Position numbers and translations under genes: made by a program | Notes under the pieces: model-generated | The model's database searches: none | What the model was told of the DNA's origin: nothing | The model's input: only the letters and a program-made list of their open reading frames with translations | Source of the DNA: Bacteroidales bacterium | GTDB lineage: Bacteria; Bacteroidota; Bacteroidia; Bacteroidales; Marinilabiliaceae | Assembly (NCBI GenBank): GCA_017539645.1 | Contig: JAFYCM010000041.1 | Location: 1-64,000, forward strand | DNA length: 64,000 nucleotides | Direction of reading: 5' to 3' | In this document: one piece after another, positions 25,168 to 32,415 of the stretch | Numbering within the stretch: the stretch's first letter is position 1 | Layout of the letters: the number at the start of each line of letters is the position of its first letter

Positions 25168-26256
25168 TTATTTCTTTAGTTGGCCTATAATATGGTCGAT
25201 GTTTGGTGTAAGAACTATTTCAGTACGACGGTTTTTGCGACGAGCCTCAGCCGTGTTCGCATTGTCGATAGGATTGCTATCGGCGCAACCTGCAGCTTGT
25301 ATGGTGCTTGGGTCGATAGGAGCGGCATTGAGCATAATACGCAAAACAGAGGTAGCACGTTTCACGCTCAAATCCCAGTTGTCGATGAGCACTTGTCCAT
25401 GATATGGCACATTATCGGTGTGGCCTTCTACCACAATATTCAAGTTGTCTTTAGTTGCCAAGACGTTAGCTATCTTCTTCAAAGCCACAGCACCTTGACT
25501 ATTTACATCGTATTTACCCGAAGCGAAAAGGAGTTTTTCTTCAAGCATTACGTACACTTTGCCATTGCGATGCTCCACTTTGATGTCGTCGGAACTGAAG
25601 TCGACAAGGGCGTTAGCTATAGCATTGCGAAGCTCTGCCATTTCGTTCTCTTTGGCATTGAGAGCCGCTTCGAGTTCGCGCAGTCGTTGTGCTTGCTCTT
25701 CAATGGATTTGTGAGCAGCGCTGAGTTCCTGATCTTTAGCACTAAGCTCAGCCTCTTTGCCTTCGAGAGCTTGACGGCTGTTCTGAAGCATCTGCTTGCT
25801 GTCCTCCAGTGCTTGTTGCGATAGATCCAAAGCTTTTTTCTGTTCCTCGATAGCGCGTTGGGTGTCGAGGCGTTTGTCTTCGCTGTCGAGAAGTTCGTCT
25901 TGCATCTGCATCAGATGCTCCATGAGGGCTTTATATTCAGGCGTGTTGCCAAGTCGTGCGGCAAGGAGTCGGAGGTCGTTCTCGAGTATTGCAAGCTGAT
26001 TGAGCAAGGTGCGGTTTTTCATGCCATAGAGTGTGGTGTCTTGCTCGAGCGAAGCCTTTTCGGCTTGTAGTTTTTGAATGTCGGCTTGTAGCTGCTTTAT
26101 TCGTTTTTTCAGCAGATTGGCATCTACTTTACACTCATCGTAGTTTTGCTGTGCAGCCGTTGCTTGGCGTTCTACTTCGCGATACTTCTTGGCCGACACA
26201 CACGCATTCATCAGCACTATAGTTAGCGCAATAAGCACTATCTGGATATATTTCAT
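25168..26256 (-). CDS. OmpA-family peptidoglycan-binding lipoprotein with coiled coil
   Basis: A 362-residue envelope protein. The signal peptide ends LMNAC with C19, predicting a lipid anchor. Residues about 25-205 are heptad-rich, Gln/Glu/Lys-rich coiled coil. The C-terminal OmpA-like domain (about 225-355) contains VEGHTDNVPYHGQ and DLSVKRATSVLRIML, with the Asp and Arg that bind diaminopimelate in peptidoglycan. It probably tethers the outer membrane to the wall. It is the first gene of a co-directional run with nadB, yifB and GH43 and is read from a promoter that mirrors the dxs promoter. Confidence 0.9.
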   Translation of the reverse strand: MKYIQIVLIALTIVLMNACVSAKKYREVERQATAAQQNYDECKVDANLLKKRIKQLQADIQKLQAEKASLEQDTTLYGMKNRTLLNQLAILENDLRLLAARLGNTPEYKALMEHLMQMQDELLDSEDKRLDTQRAIEEQKKALDLSQQALEDSKQMLQNSRQALEGKEAELSAKDQELSAAHKSIEEQAQRLRELEAALNAKENEMAELRNAIANALVDFSSDDIKVEHRNGKVYVMLEEKLLFASGKYDVNSQGAVALKKIANVLATKDNLNIVVEGHTDNVPYHGQVLIDNWDLSVKRATSVLRIMLNAAPIDPSTIQAAGCADSNPIDNANTAEARRKNRRTEIVLTPNIDHIIGQLKK

Positions 26257-26363
26257 TGTTTTTTATTTGTTGATTACCATTATTATATATGCAAAGTAAT
26301 GCAAATGTTATGAGTTATGCCTCTTACATACGAATATTGTAAGTAAACATAAAACTCGAACCG

Positions 26364-26371
26364 CAAAGATA
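26364..26371 (-). promoter_or_regulatory. -7 box of the ompA-like gene
   Basis: On the - strand the sequence is TATCTTTG, a perfect TAnnTTTG followed by CGG. It lies 108 bases before the ATG. Together with the + strand box at 26381-26388 it makes a 9-bp inverted repeat (CGCAAAGAT ... ATCTTTGCG). Confidence 0.6.
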
Positions 26372-26380
26372 TTTTGTTTT

Positions 26381-26388
26381 TATCTTTG
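26381..26388 (+). promoter_or_regulatory. -7 box of dxs
   Basis: TATCTTTG followed by CGCC matches TAnnTTTG and lies 25 bases before the chosen dxs ATG. The mirror copy for the divergent gene begins ten bases upstream, so polymerases at the two promoters would interfere with each other. Confidence 0.6.
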
Positions 26389-26412
26389 CGCCCCGCGTGG
26401 ATAGCGATAATT

Positions 26413-28305
26413 ATGGACAACCTTTTAGAAAAAATAAATAGCCCAGCCGACCTCAAGAAGCTCTCTGTAGACCAGTTGCCACAGGTGTGCACCGAGCTAC
26501 GTAGCTTCATCATTGAGGCATTGTCGCACAATCCTGGACATTTTGCTGCGAGTCTTGGCGTGGTGGAATTGACGGTTGCTGTACATTACGTATTCGACCT
26601 TCCTTTCGACAAGCTCGTGTGGGACGTTGGCCACCAAGCCTATGGTCATAAAATACTCACAGGTCGACGCGACCGCTTTGAATCGAACCGTAAACTTGGC
26701 GGACTGAGCGGGTTCCCTAATATTTTCGAGAGCGAATACGATGCCTTTGGCGTAGGACACTCCTCTACATCGGTGTCGGCAGCTTTGGGCATGGCCATTG
26801 CGGCTCAGCTCAAGGGCGAGAAACGCCACGTCGTATCTATCATCGGCGATGGCGCGCTCACTGGTGGCGAGGCTTTCGAGGCGCTCAACAATATGGCTTC
26901 GGCCAACCCCGACATGCTCGTTATCCTCAACGATAACAATATGGCCATCGACCACGTCACGGGCGGCATGAGCCAATATCTTCTCGACATAACTACCTCA
27001 TCTACATACAACAGACTGCGCCGACGCGTGTCGCAAGCTCTCGAACGCCGCGGTCTGTCGGGCTCGGGGCGTAAGAGCTTCATAACTAAGTTCAACAATA
27101 GTCTCAAAAACCTCATCAACCGCCAAACGAATATGTTTGAGGGCTTGAATATTCGCTATTTCGGCCCTGTGGACGGTCACGATGTGGAGTATCTCGTGTC
27201 GATTCTTAGAGATTTGAAGAATATCCCTGGACCTAAGATGCTTCACGTAGTTACGGTGAAGGGCAAAGGTTTCGAGCCTGCCGAGGTGAATCAAACCAAA
27301 TGGCACGCCGTGAGCGGACGCTTCGACATTGTAAACGGAGAACCGCTCGACGCTCCTACCGACAAGCCTCAACCTCCTAAATTCCAAGACGTCTTTGGCA
27401 ATACCATTCTCGAACTTGCACGCCAAAACGACAAGATTCTCGGCATCACGCCTGCAATGCCTTCGGGGTGCAGCCTAAACATTATGATGAAGGAGATGCC
27501 CGACCGCTGTTTCGACGTGGGCATTGCCGAGCAGCACGCCGTAACGTTCGCGGCTGGCTTGGCTATTAGTGGCTACATACCTTTCTGTAATATTTATTCC
27601 ACGTTTGCCCAACGCGCCTACGACCAGATAATACACGATGTTGCGCTCCAGAAGTTGCACGTCATTCTCTGCTTCGACCGTGGCGGACTTGTTGGTCAGG
27701 ACGGTCCTACGCACCACGGTGTGTTCGACATAGCTATGCTGCTGCCCATACCTAATATAATTATTGCCGCTCCAATGGACGAGGTGGAGTTGCGCAATAT
27801 GATGTACACAGCTCTCACGGTGAATGGTCCGATAGCTATTCGTTATCCGCGCGGACGTGGTAGCATCATCGATTGGCAGCAACCTATGCAGACGCTCACC
27901 ATTGGCGATGGCGCAGCACGTCAGCTCAGCGATGGCGATGGCGTGGCGGTGCTCTCGGTAGGTCCGCTCGGCGTGCGCGTGCAGAAAATCGTTTCGCGCC
28001 TCAAGGAACAGGGCATAAATATTATGCACTACGACATGCGCTTTGCCAAGCCGCTCGACACCCAAGCTTTAGCGACGGCTTTTGCTAAGTGTAAGCATAT
28101 TATTACGATAGAAGATGGAGTACGCGCTGGCGGATTTGGCTCTGCCGTGATGGAATGGGCATCCGACAATGGCTACGACAATCTTGACTTCACACGTCTT
28201 GGCGTGCCCGACCGCTTCATAGAGCATGGCTCGGTGGACGAACTCCACGCCATCTGTGGCCTCGACGAAAAATCTATCGAGAAAGTTATCAGAGATAAGG
28301 CTTAG
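26413..28305 (+). CDS. dxs: 1-deoxy-D-xylulose-5-phosphate synthase
   Basis: DXS condenses pyruvate and glyceraldehyde-3-phosphate in a thiamine-diphosphate-dependent reaction, opening the MEP isoprenoid pathway. The first 300 residues hold [17 protein letters not shown] and the ThDP/Mg motif [16 protein letters not shown] (GDG at 145-147). The middle domain has the catalytic Glu in [17 protein letters not shown], followed by FAQRAYDQ and [15 protein letters not shown]. The final domain has [16 protein letters not shown] chose ATG 26413 ([11 protein letters not shown]), giving 630 residues; a start 13 codons upstream would overlap the promoter box. Confidence 0.96.
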   Translation: MDNLLEKINSPADLKKLSVDQLPQVCTELRSFIIEALSHNPGHFAASLGVVELTVAVHYVFDLPFDKLVWDVGHQAYGHKILTGRRDRFESNRKLGGLSGFPNIFESEYDAFGVGHSSTSVSAALGMAIAAQLKGEKRHVVSIIGDGALTGGEAFEALNNMASANPDMLVILNDNNMAIDHVTGGMSQYLLDITTSSTYNRLRRRVSQALERRGLSGSGRKSFITKFNNSLKNLINRQTNMFEGLNIRYFGPVDGHDVEYLVSILRDLKNIPGPKMLHVVTVKGKGFEPAEVNQTKWHAVSGRFDIVNGEPLDAPTDKPQPPKFQDVFGNTILELARQNDKILGITPAMPSGCSLNIMMKEMPDRCFDVGIAEQHAVTFAAGLAISGYIPFCNIYSTFAQRAYDQIIHDVALQKLHVILCFDRGGLVGQDGPTHHGVFDIAMLLPIPNIIIAAPMDEVELRNMMYTALTVNGPIAIRYPRGRGSIIDWQQPMQTLTIGDGAARQLSDGDGVAVLSVGPLGVRVQKIVSRLKEQGINIMHYDMRFAKPLDTQALATAFAKCKHIITIEDGVRAGGFGSAVMEWASDNGYDNLDFTRLGVPDRFIEHGSVDELHAICGLDEKSIEKVIRDKA

Positions 28306-28350
28306 TGTTTTTGATAGGGACTCCCAATCGAGAGGGTTTCTGTTAATATA

Positions 28351-28381
28351 TTTGGATAAATATACCAAGAACGTATCTTTG
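28351..28381 (+). promoter_or_regulatory. Promoter of the TonB-C protein gene with overlapping dyad
   Basis: TTTG (28351-28354), a 19-base spacer and TATCTTTG (28374-28381) make the best full Bacteroidetes promoter in the window. TACCAAGA before and TCTTTGGTA over the -7 box form an imperfect dyad, a possible operator. Confidence 0.65.
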
Positions 28382-28406
28382 GTATAAAATTCCAACTATA
28401 AAAATC

Positions 28407-28889
28407 ATGAACGCTAAAATCTTGCTATCCACATTTGTGGCATTATTGACAATTTGTTCTGTCAACGCACAAGGACCAGTAAATGAAGTGTCACAAGACA
28501 CTTTGATGAATGGAGATCCTCGCTATGTAATCCCCGACGAAATACCATCATTTCCCGGAGGTCAAAAGAAATTGGAAAGATTTATCAGAAAGAATTTACG
28601 TTATCCACAAGGCGCGGAGTTTCGAAATGTATCGGGCAGAGTGTTCGTCTCGTTTTGGGTCGATGTGGATGGAAGTTTGACTGTAGATCGTTGCAATGGC
28701 TCAAAAGATCCATCATTGAGAAAAGAGGCTGTTCGCCTTATCGGCCAAATGCCCAAATGGGAACCTGCAACGCTCGACGGCGCTCCTGTGAAAGTCTTGG
28801 TTACACTGCCTATAAACTTTATTTTGCCGCCAAATCCTGATTTTCAGGATAATGGAATTCAAAGACCTCCGTACCTTTTCCGTAATTAG
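28407..28889 (+). CDS. Small secreted TonB C-terminal-domain protein
   Basis: A 160-residue protein with signal peptide MNAKILLSTFVALLTICSVN (cleaved near NAQ). It has a TonB C-terminal fold: IPSFPGGQKKLERFIRKNLR, then YPQ, VSGRVFVSFWVDVDGSL, KEAVRLIGQMPKWEPA and VLVTLPINF. Classic TonB is anchored in the inner membrane by an N-terminal helix and has a proline-rich spacer, whereas this protein has only a cleavable signal peptide and a short linker. It is therefore probably a periplasmic TonB-C-like protein rather than the energy transducer itself. Many such stand-alone proteins exist in Bacteroidales. It has its own promoter and terminator. Confidence 0.85.
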   Translation: MNAKILLSTFVALLTICSVNAQGPVNEVSQDTLMNGDPRYVIPDEIPSFPGGQKKLERFIRKNLRYPQGAEFRNVSGRVFVSFWVDVDGSLTVDRCNGSKDPSLRKEAVRLIGQMPKWEPATLDGAPVKVLVTLPINFILPPNPDFQDNGIQRPPYLFRN

Positions 28890-28919
28890 GTTTTGAACAA
28901 TCGACATCAAATAAATAAA

Positions 28920-28950
28920 AAGAGCCGCAAGCATCAAACTTGCGGCTCTT
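28920..28950. terminator. Hairpin terminator, copy 1 of a repeated terminator sequence
   Basis: AAGAGCCGCAAG (28920-28931) pairs perfectly with CTTGCGGCTCTT (28939-28950) around a 7-base loop. The T-run is better on the - strand. A near-identical hairpin with the same loop and the following CTCTTTGTTAGT lies at 32362-32387. Confidence 0.75.
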
Positions 28951-28969
28951 CTCTTTGTTAGTAGGTATA

Positions 28970-28989
28970 TCAACGTCGGAAAATTTCAA
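28970..28989. repeat. 20-bp dispersed repeat, copy 1
   Basis: TCAACGTCGGAAAATTTCAA occurs here and again exactly at 31184-31203, on either side of the LRR gene. No coding role is apparent. Confidence 0.8.
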
Positions 28990-29053
28990 ATCCGCCTGAA
29001 CCTTCAGCATCTCTGTTCTAAATTGCGGACGTACGCGGTGCGTACATACGTAC

Positions 29054-29082
29054 AAAAAAAGGCCGCCACCGAAGTGACAGCC
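29054..29082 (-). terminator. UUCG-loop terminator of the LRR gene
   Basis: On the - strand GGCTGTCAC and GTGGCGGCC pair (with G-U wobbles) around a TTCG tetraloop and are followed by TTTTTTT. It lies 84 bases beyond the LRR gene stop. Confidence 0.85.
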
Positions 29083-29165
29083 TCTATTATGCGGAGCGTA
29101 ACGAATAGCGTAATTACAAATTCTATCTACACTACCCTCTACTCTCTCCTCTCTACTCTAAACAC

Positions 29166-30974
29166 TTACTTCACAAGAACTTTATTGCCATTGTGGATGT
29201 ATAGACCTTTAGTAGCTGGTTTGCCTTGCAAGCGGCGACCGCTAAGGTCGTACCATTCGTTGCTTTGTTTATTGTCGGCTTTTATCGTAGCTACTGGGGT
29301 TGGATTTATTGCGGCAATGGCTGCTTCTGCTTTTTCCAATTTTTGGAGAAGCGAGGCAACAATTTGAGCTTTTTGCTCCTCGGGAAGCGCATTGTATGCA
29401 TCTATAATAGATGCTATAGTCTCTTTGTTTTCTATGTTTATATCCGACAGAGATAACAATGCAATATCTTTCATTACTGCCACAACTTCATCTGGAACAC
29501 TTCCCATCTCTACATACGTATTCCTTTTTCCCCAAGCTTTCTGATAAGCTTCTGTTGTGCCTTGAGGTATAAATACTATGACGCTACCATTAAGCGATGT
29601 ACTGGCTGTCGGTGGCTCTGTTATATAACTATTTACAATGGACAAATTATTGCATTCAGAGAAAACATACCCCCCAAATGACTTTACAGTAGAAGGAATC
29701 GTTACGCTTTTCAAATTGCGACAATTTTGGAAACAATACCAATCAATGGACGTAACACCTGATGGTATTTCGATTTCCGTCAAACTTATACAGTCTTTGA
29801 ACGCATTGCTTCCGATTTCGCTAACGCTGGATGGGATCTCTATACTCGCTAAACTACTGCACCCTTCGAAAGCCTCAAGGCCAATTTTCGTAATGCTAGA
29901 AGGAAGCTCTATGCTTTTCAATTTGCTACATCCAGAAAACACATTCCAACCCAAACTTGTAACACTTGTAGGAATTTTGACTTTCGTCAAACTTTTACAT
30001 CCGTCAAACACGCCATCCCCGAGGTAGCGAACACTTGATGGTATTTCAATACTATCCAAGCTAGCACAACCGGTGAAAGCGTATCCATCTATATACGTGA
30101 CGCTAGAAGGAATCTCAATGCTTGTTAAACTACTACAATATGCGAATGTTCGGTTCCAAATCCTTGTAACACTCGATGGAATTTTTATACTCGTCAATCT
30201 TTTACAACCGTAGAATGCTGAAGAGTCAATTTGTGTTACACCATAAGGTATTTCAAAGTCAGTCAAACTATTGCAGCCTTCGAAAGCATACGAATCAATG
30301 TAATGAACATCTTCAGGAATGATTGTTGACTGACATCCTACGACTAAAGTATTGGGCCTCGTTCTTATTACTGCGTTGCAATTGTTTCTGCTATCGTAAA
30401 CTGTGTTGTTTTCATCAACAACAATACTTGTCAGACTACTGCACCCGCTAAAAATGGCACGGCCTATATAAACAACACTCGAAGGAATAAAAATACTTTT
30501 TAGACTACTACAACCATCAAAAACATAATTGCCAATATGGGTGACACTCGAAGGAATTTCGATTTTTGTCATATTGCTGCAAGCAACGAAAGCATAAGCG
30601 TTTATAGTTGTAACATCTTCAGGAATGATAGTTGACTGACATCCAAAAATGAGGGCATTTGTTGCAGTCTTTATTATTGCGTTGCAATTGTTTCTACTAT
30701 CGAAAACTGTATTTTCTTCATCAACAACTATGCTTTCTATATTATTACAATCATAAAAAGCATTCTTAGCAATAGTAGTAACGCTATTGCCTATGATTAT
30801 CTTCTTTATAGATGAAGCTTTAGAATTCCACGGGTAACCCGAGTTCCAACTATATTCATAATCACTTGTAATAGTAAGAGTGCTATCTGCAGATAGACTC
30901 CAATCAGCCTTCGCTTGCATAAGTGTAAGGAAGGAAAAAAGAATTGTTAGTAAAATTTTGTTTTTCATACTCAT
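29166..30974 (-). CDS. BspA-like leucine-rich-repeat surface protein
   Basis: A 602-residue secreted protein made mostly of BspA/LRR_5-type repeats of about 23 residues with the pattern (L/F)xSIEIPSSVTxIxxxAFxGCSS. About 15-17 copies lie between residues 50 and 450. The signal peptide ends near ADW. The segment GCQSTIIPEDV occurs twice about 100 residues apart, each time breaking the regular array after a DSRNNCNA motif. After the repeats come a helical stretch (EEQKAQIVASLLQKLEKAEA) and the C-terminal YDLSGRRLQGKPATKGLYIH followed by NGNKVLVK, which resembles secretion/anchoring tails of other Bacteroidales surface proteins. BspA relatives bind host proteins or glycans; no ligand can be named here. 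An ATG two codons downstream (30968) is an equally good start. Confidence 0.88.
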   Translation of the reverse strand: MSMKNKILLTILFSFLTLMQAKADWSLSADSTLTITSDYEYSWNSGYPWNSKASSIKKIIIGNSVTTIAKNAFYDCNNIESIVVDEENTVFDSRNNCNAIIKTATNALIFGCQSTIIPEDVTTINAYAFVACSNMTKIEIPSSVTHIGNYVFDGCSSLKSIFIPSSVVYIGRAIFSGCSSLTSIVVDENNTVYDSRNNCNAVIRTRPNTLVVGCQSTIIPEDVHYIDSYAFEGCNSLTDFEIPYGVTQIDSSAFYGCKRLTSIKIPSSVTRIWNRTFAYCSSLTSIEIPSSVTYIDGYAFTGCASLDSIEIPSSVRYLGDGVFDGCKSLTKVKIPTSVTSLGWNVFSGCSKLKSIELPSSITKIGLEAFEGCSSLASIEIPSSVSEIGSNAFKDCISLTEIEIPSGVTSIDWYCFQNCRNLKSVTIPSTVKSFGGYVFSECNNLSIVNSYITEPPTASTSLNGSVIVFIPQGTTEAYQKAWGKRNTYVEMGSVPDEVVAVMKDIALLSLSDINIENKETIASIIDAYNALPEEQKAQIVASLLQKLEKAEAAIAAINPTPVATIKADNKQSNEWYDLSGRRLQGKPATKGLYIHNGNKVLVK

Positions 30975-31119
30975 TGATATAAGGGATTGATATAAATATA
31001 TATAGTTAGTTTACAATCAATAAGGAGTCCATTCGGGCTTGACAAAAGTAATACTATTGGATTTATTTTTCATTTGTTAACACTGCTTGTGTGTAGAAAT
31101 CGTCCGCATCATCCGCAAG

Positions 31120-31141
31120 GAGACGTTTCATGAAACGTCTC
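31120..31141. repeat. Perfect 22-bp palindrome, REP-like
   Basis: AGACGTTTCATGAAACGTCT (31121-31140), extended by one G-C pair on each side, is a perfect palindrome followed by TACC. Its arm GAGACG/CGTCTCTAC is shared with the hairpin at 34406-34435, so both look like members of one dispersed palindromic family. Confidence 0.85.
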
Positions 31142-31183
31142 TACCATATAACGCCGCCCATAATGCTCATAAATGGCTCTATT

Positions 31184-31203
31184 TCAACGTCGGAAAATTT
31201 CAA
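31184..31203. repeat. 20-bp dispersed repeat, copy 2
   Basis: Exact second copy of the 20-mer at 28970-28989. It directly precedes the 41-bp tandem repeat. Confidence 0.8.
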
Positions 31204-31210
31204 GCAGTCA

Positions 31211-31344
31211 TGAAAATGGGTGTCTGACGCTCAGCAAGTCCCAATCAATCGTGAAAATGGGTGTCTGACGCTCAGCAACCCTCAATCAATCGTGAAAACG
31301 CGTATCTGACGCTCAGCAACCCTCAATCAATCGTGAAAACGCAT
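31211..31344. repeat. 41-bp tandem repeat, three units plus a partial
   Basis: Units start at 31211, 31252, 31293 and 31334 (the last truncated). Each begins TGAAAA, contains TCTGACGCTCAGCAA and ends CAATCAATCG. The copies differ at a few positions (TGGGTG versus CGCGTA), so they are not a recent assembly stutter. No ORF spans them. They lie between the LRR gene and the terminator of the DUF6261-like gene. Confidence 0.9.
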
Positions 31345-31362
31345 TTCCTATATACAAGAGAA

Positions 31363-31391
31363 AACCGCCACCGAGGTCTTCGATGACGGTT
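31363..31391 (-). terminator. Terminator of the DUF6261-like gene
   Basis: AACCGCCACCGA (31363-31374) and TCGATGACGGTT (31380-31391) form a 12-bp stem with two wobble pairs on the - strand, followed by TTCTCTTG. It lies 24 bases past the stop at 31415. Confidence 0.7.
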
Positions 31392-31414
31392 GATAACAGT
31401 AACTATCTATGAAT

Positions 31415-32164
31415 TTATTCTTGCGTTGCTGGTGTTTCTACTGCACCATCGTCCGCTTTCTTGCGCTTATGGCTTTGCTGATACTGTTGCTCCACCTTAT
31501 TTAGGTCTTGCTGTATGTATTGCGCAGTCTGCTCTATGGCTTCTGTTGGGCTGACAACAAGTAGGGCATTTATATACTGCATAAGTTGCAAGAAGAGTGC
31601 TTCGTTTTCGGTGCGTGCGGACTTCATTTCGCCCACCATGTAGGTAGATTGGTCCTCGTTGCGCTGCGCCATGAGGTCGACAATCTCTTGTGTGAGGGTG
31701 TTGGCTTTCTGCACAAGCGTGCTGAGACCCATAGTAGCGAGGTCGGCGGCTTGTTCTGCTTTGGCAAACACTTGAGCAATGTTCTGCCACTTGCTGTTTT
31801 GCGCGAGCAGTGCCTCGTTGCGGCGATAATCGAAATCTTTGAACGGCTGGCTGATGTGTCTGCCATGCAAAGCATCGTCATCGTCGGGCAATTCGGCCCA
31901 ATAGCGAGCCACATTCTCGATTACTTGGGTGATTTTGTCGCGAGCCGAATCTTTTTGCGCAATGGTGTCGGTGAGAAACGACTTAGTAGACTGCATATAG
32001 GCGGCAGCATAGCGTTCGCAGCTCGTGTGGAAGGAGGAAGCTAATTCGGTGAGCTGTTTTTCTGTGCCTTTGTAAGCCGTCATACGTTCGTCGATGGCGG
32101 AGATAAGTGAGTAGTAGAGCGCGTTATCGTACTTCGATACGCTAGGGAAGCTGATTTGTAACAT
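31415..32164 (-). CDS. DUF6261-like helical protein of unknown function
   Basis: A 249-residue soluble, almost entirely alpha-helical protein with no signal peptide. It starts MLQISFPSVSKYDNALYYSL and has repeated helices such as KDFDYRRNEALLAQNSKWQN, and a low-complexity tail (HKRKKADDGAVETPATQE). I associate this with a Bacteroidetes family annotated as DUF6261, often found as scattered single genes near repeats and of unknown role; the family number is from memory and should be treated as tentative. It stands alone with its own terminator. Confidence 0.65.
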   Translation of the reverse strand: MLQISFPSVSKYDNALYYSLISAIDERMTAYKGTEKQLTELASSFHTSCERYAAAYMQSTKSFLTDTIAQKDSARDKITQVIENVARYWAELPDDDDALHGRHISQPFKDFDYRRNEALLAQNSKWQNIAQVFAKAEQAADLATMGLSTLVQKANTLTQEIVDLMAQRNEDQSTYMVGEMKSARTENEALFLQLMQYINALLVVSPTEAIEQTAQYIQQDLNKVEQQYQQSHKRKKADDGAVETPATQE

Positions 32165-32353
32165 GATGATTAAATTTTAGGATTAAACGTATATTAATAG
32201 TCTATGATTCTGAGGGATTTACCGTCAAAAGCAAATATATGTTAATTGTTTTATTTCGTGCATGGGGAATGCAGAAAACATTTTTTGATGGAGGGGAAAT
32301 CCGACAACAGCATGTCAACCACAATTGCAGACGCAGAGGCGCGCATACCAAAC

Positions 32354-32387
32354 AAAAAAAAGAGCCGCAAGCATCAACTTGCGACTC
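32354..32387 (-). terminator. Terminator of SusC/D locus A, copy 2 of the repeated terminator
   Basis: On the - strand GAGTCGCAAG pairs with CTTGCGGCTC (32387-32378 and 32371-32362) around TTGATG and is followed by TTTTTTTT. Its sequence is nearly that of the hairpin at 28920-28950, including flanks, so the terminator has been copied within the region. Confidence 0.85.
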
Positions 32388-32415
32388 TCGCTCTTTGTTA
32401 GTGGATATAATGAAA

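Noticed and set aside
26374..26412. Upstream dxs start giving 13 extra residues
   Set aside because: It would overlap the -7 box and the expected transcription start, and family homology begins at [11 protein letters not shown].
31211..31344. The 41-bp repeats as a CRISPR array
   Set aside because: The units are contiguous, with no variable spacers between repeats, and no cas genes are present.
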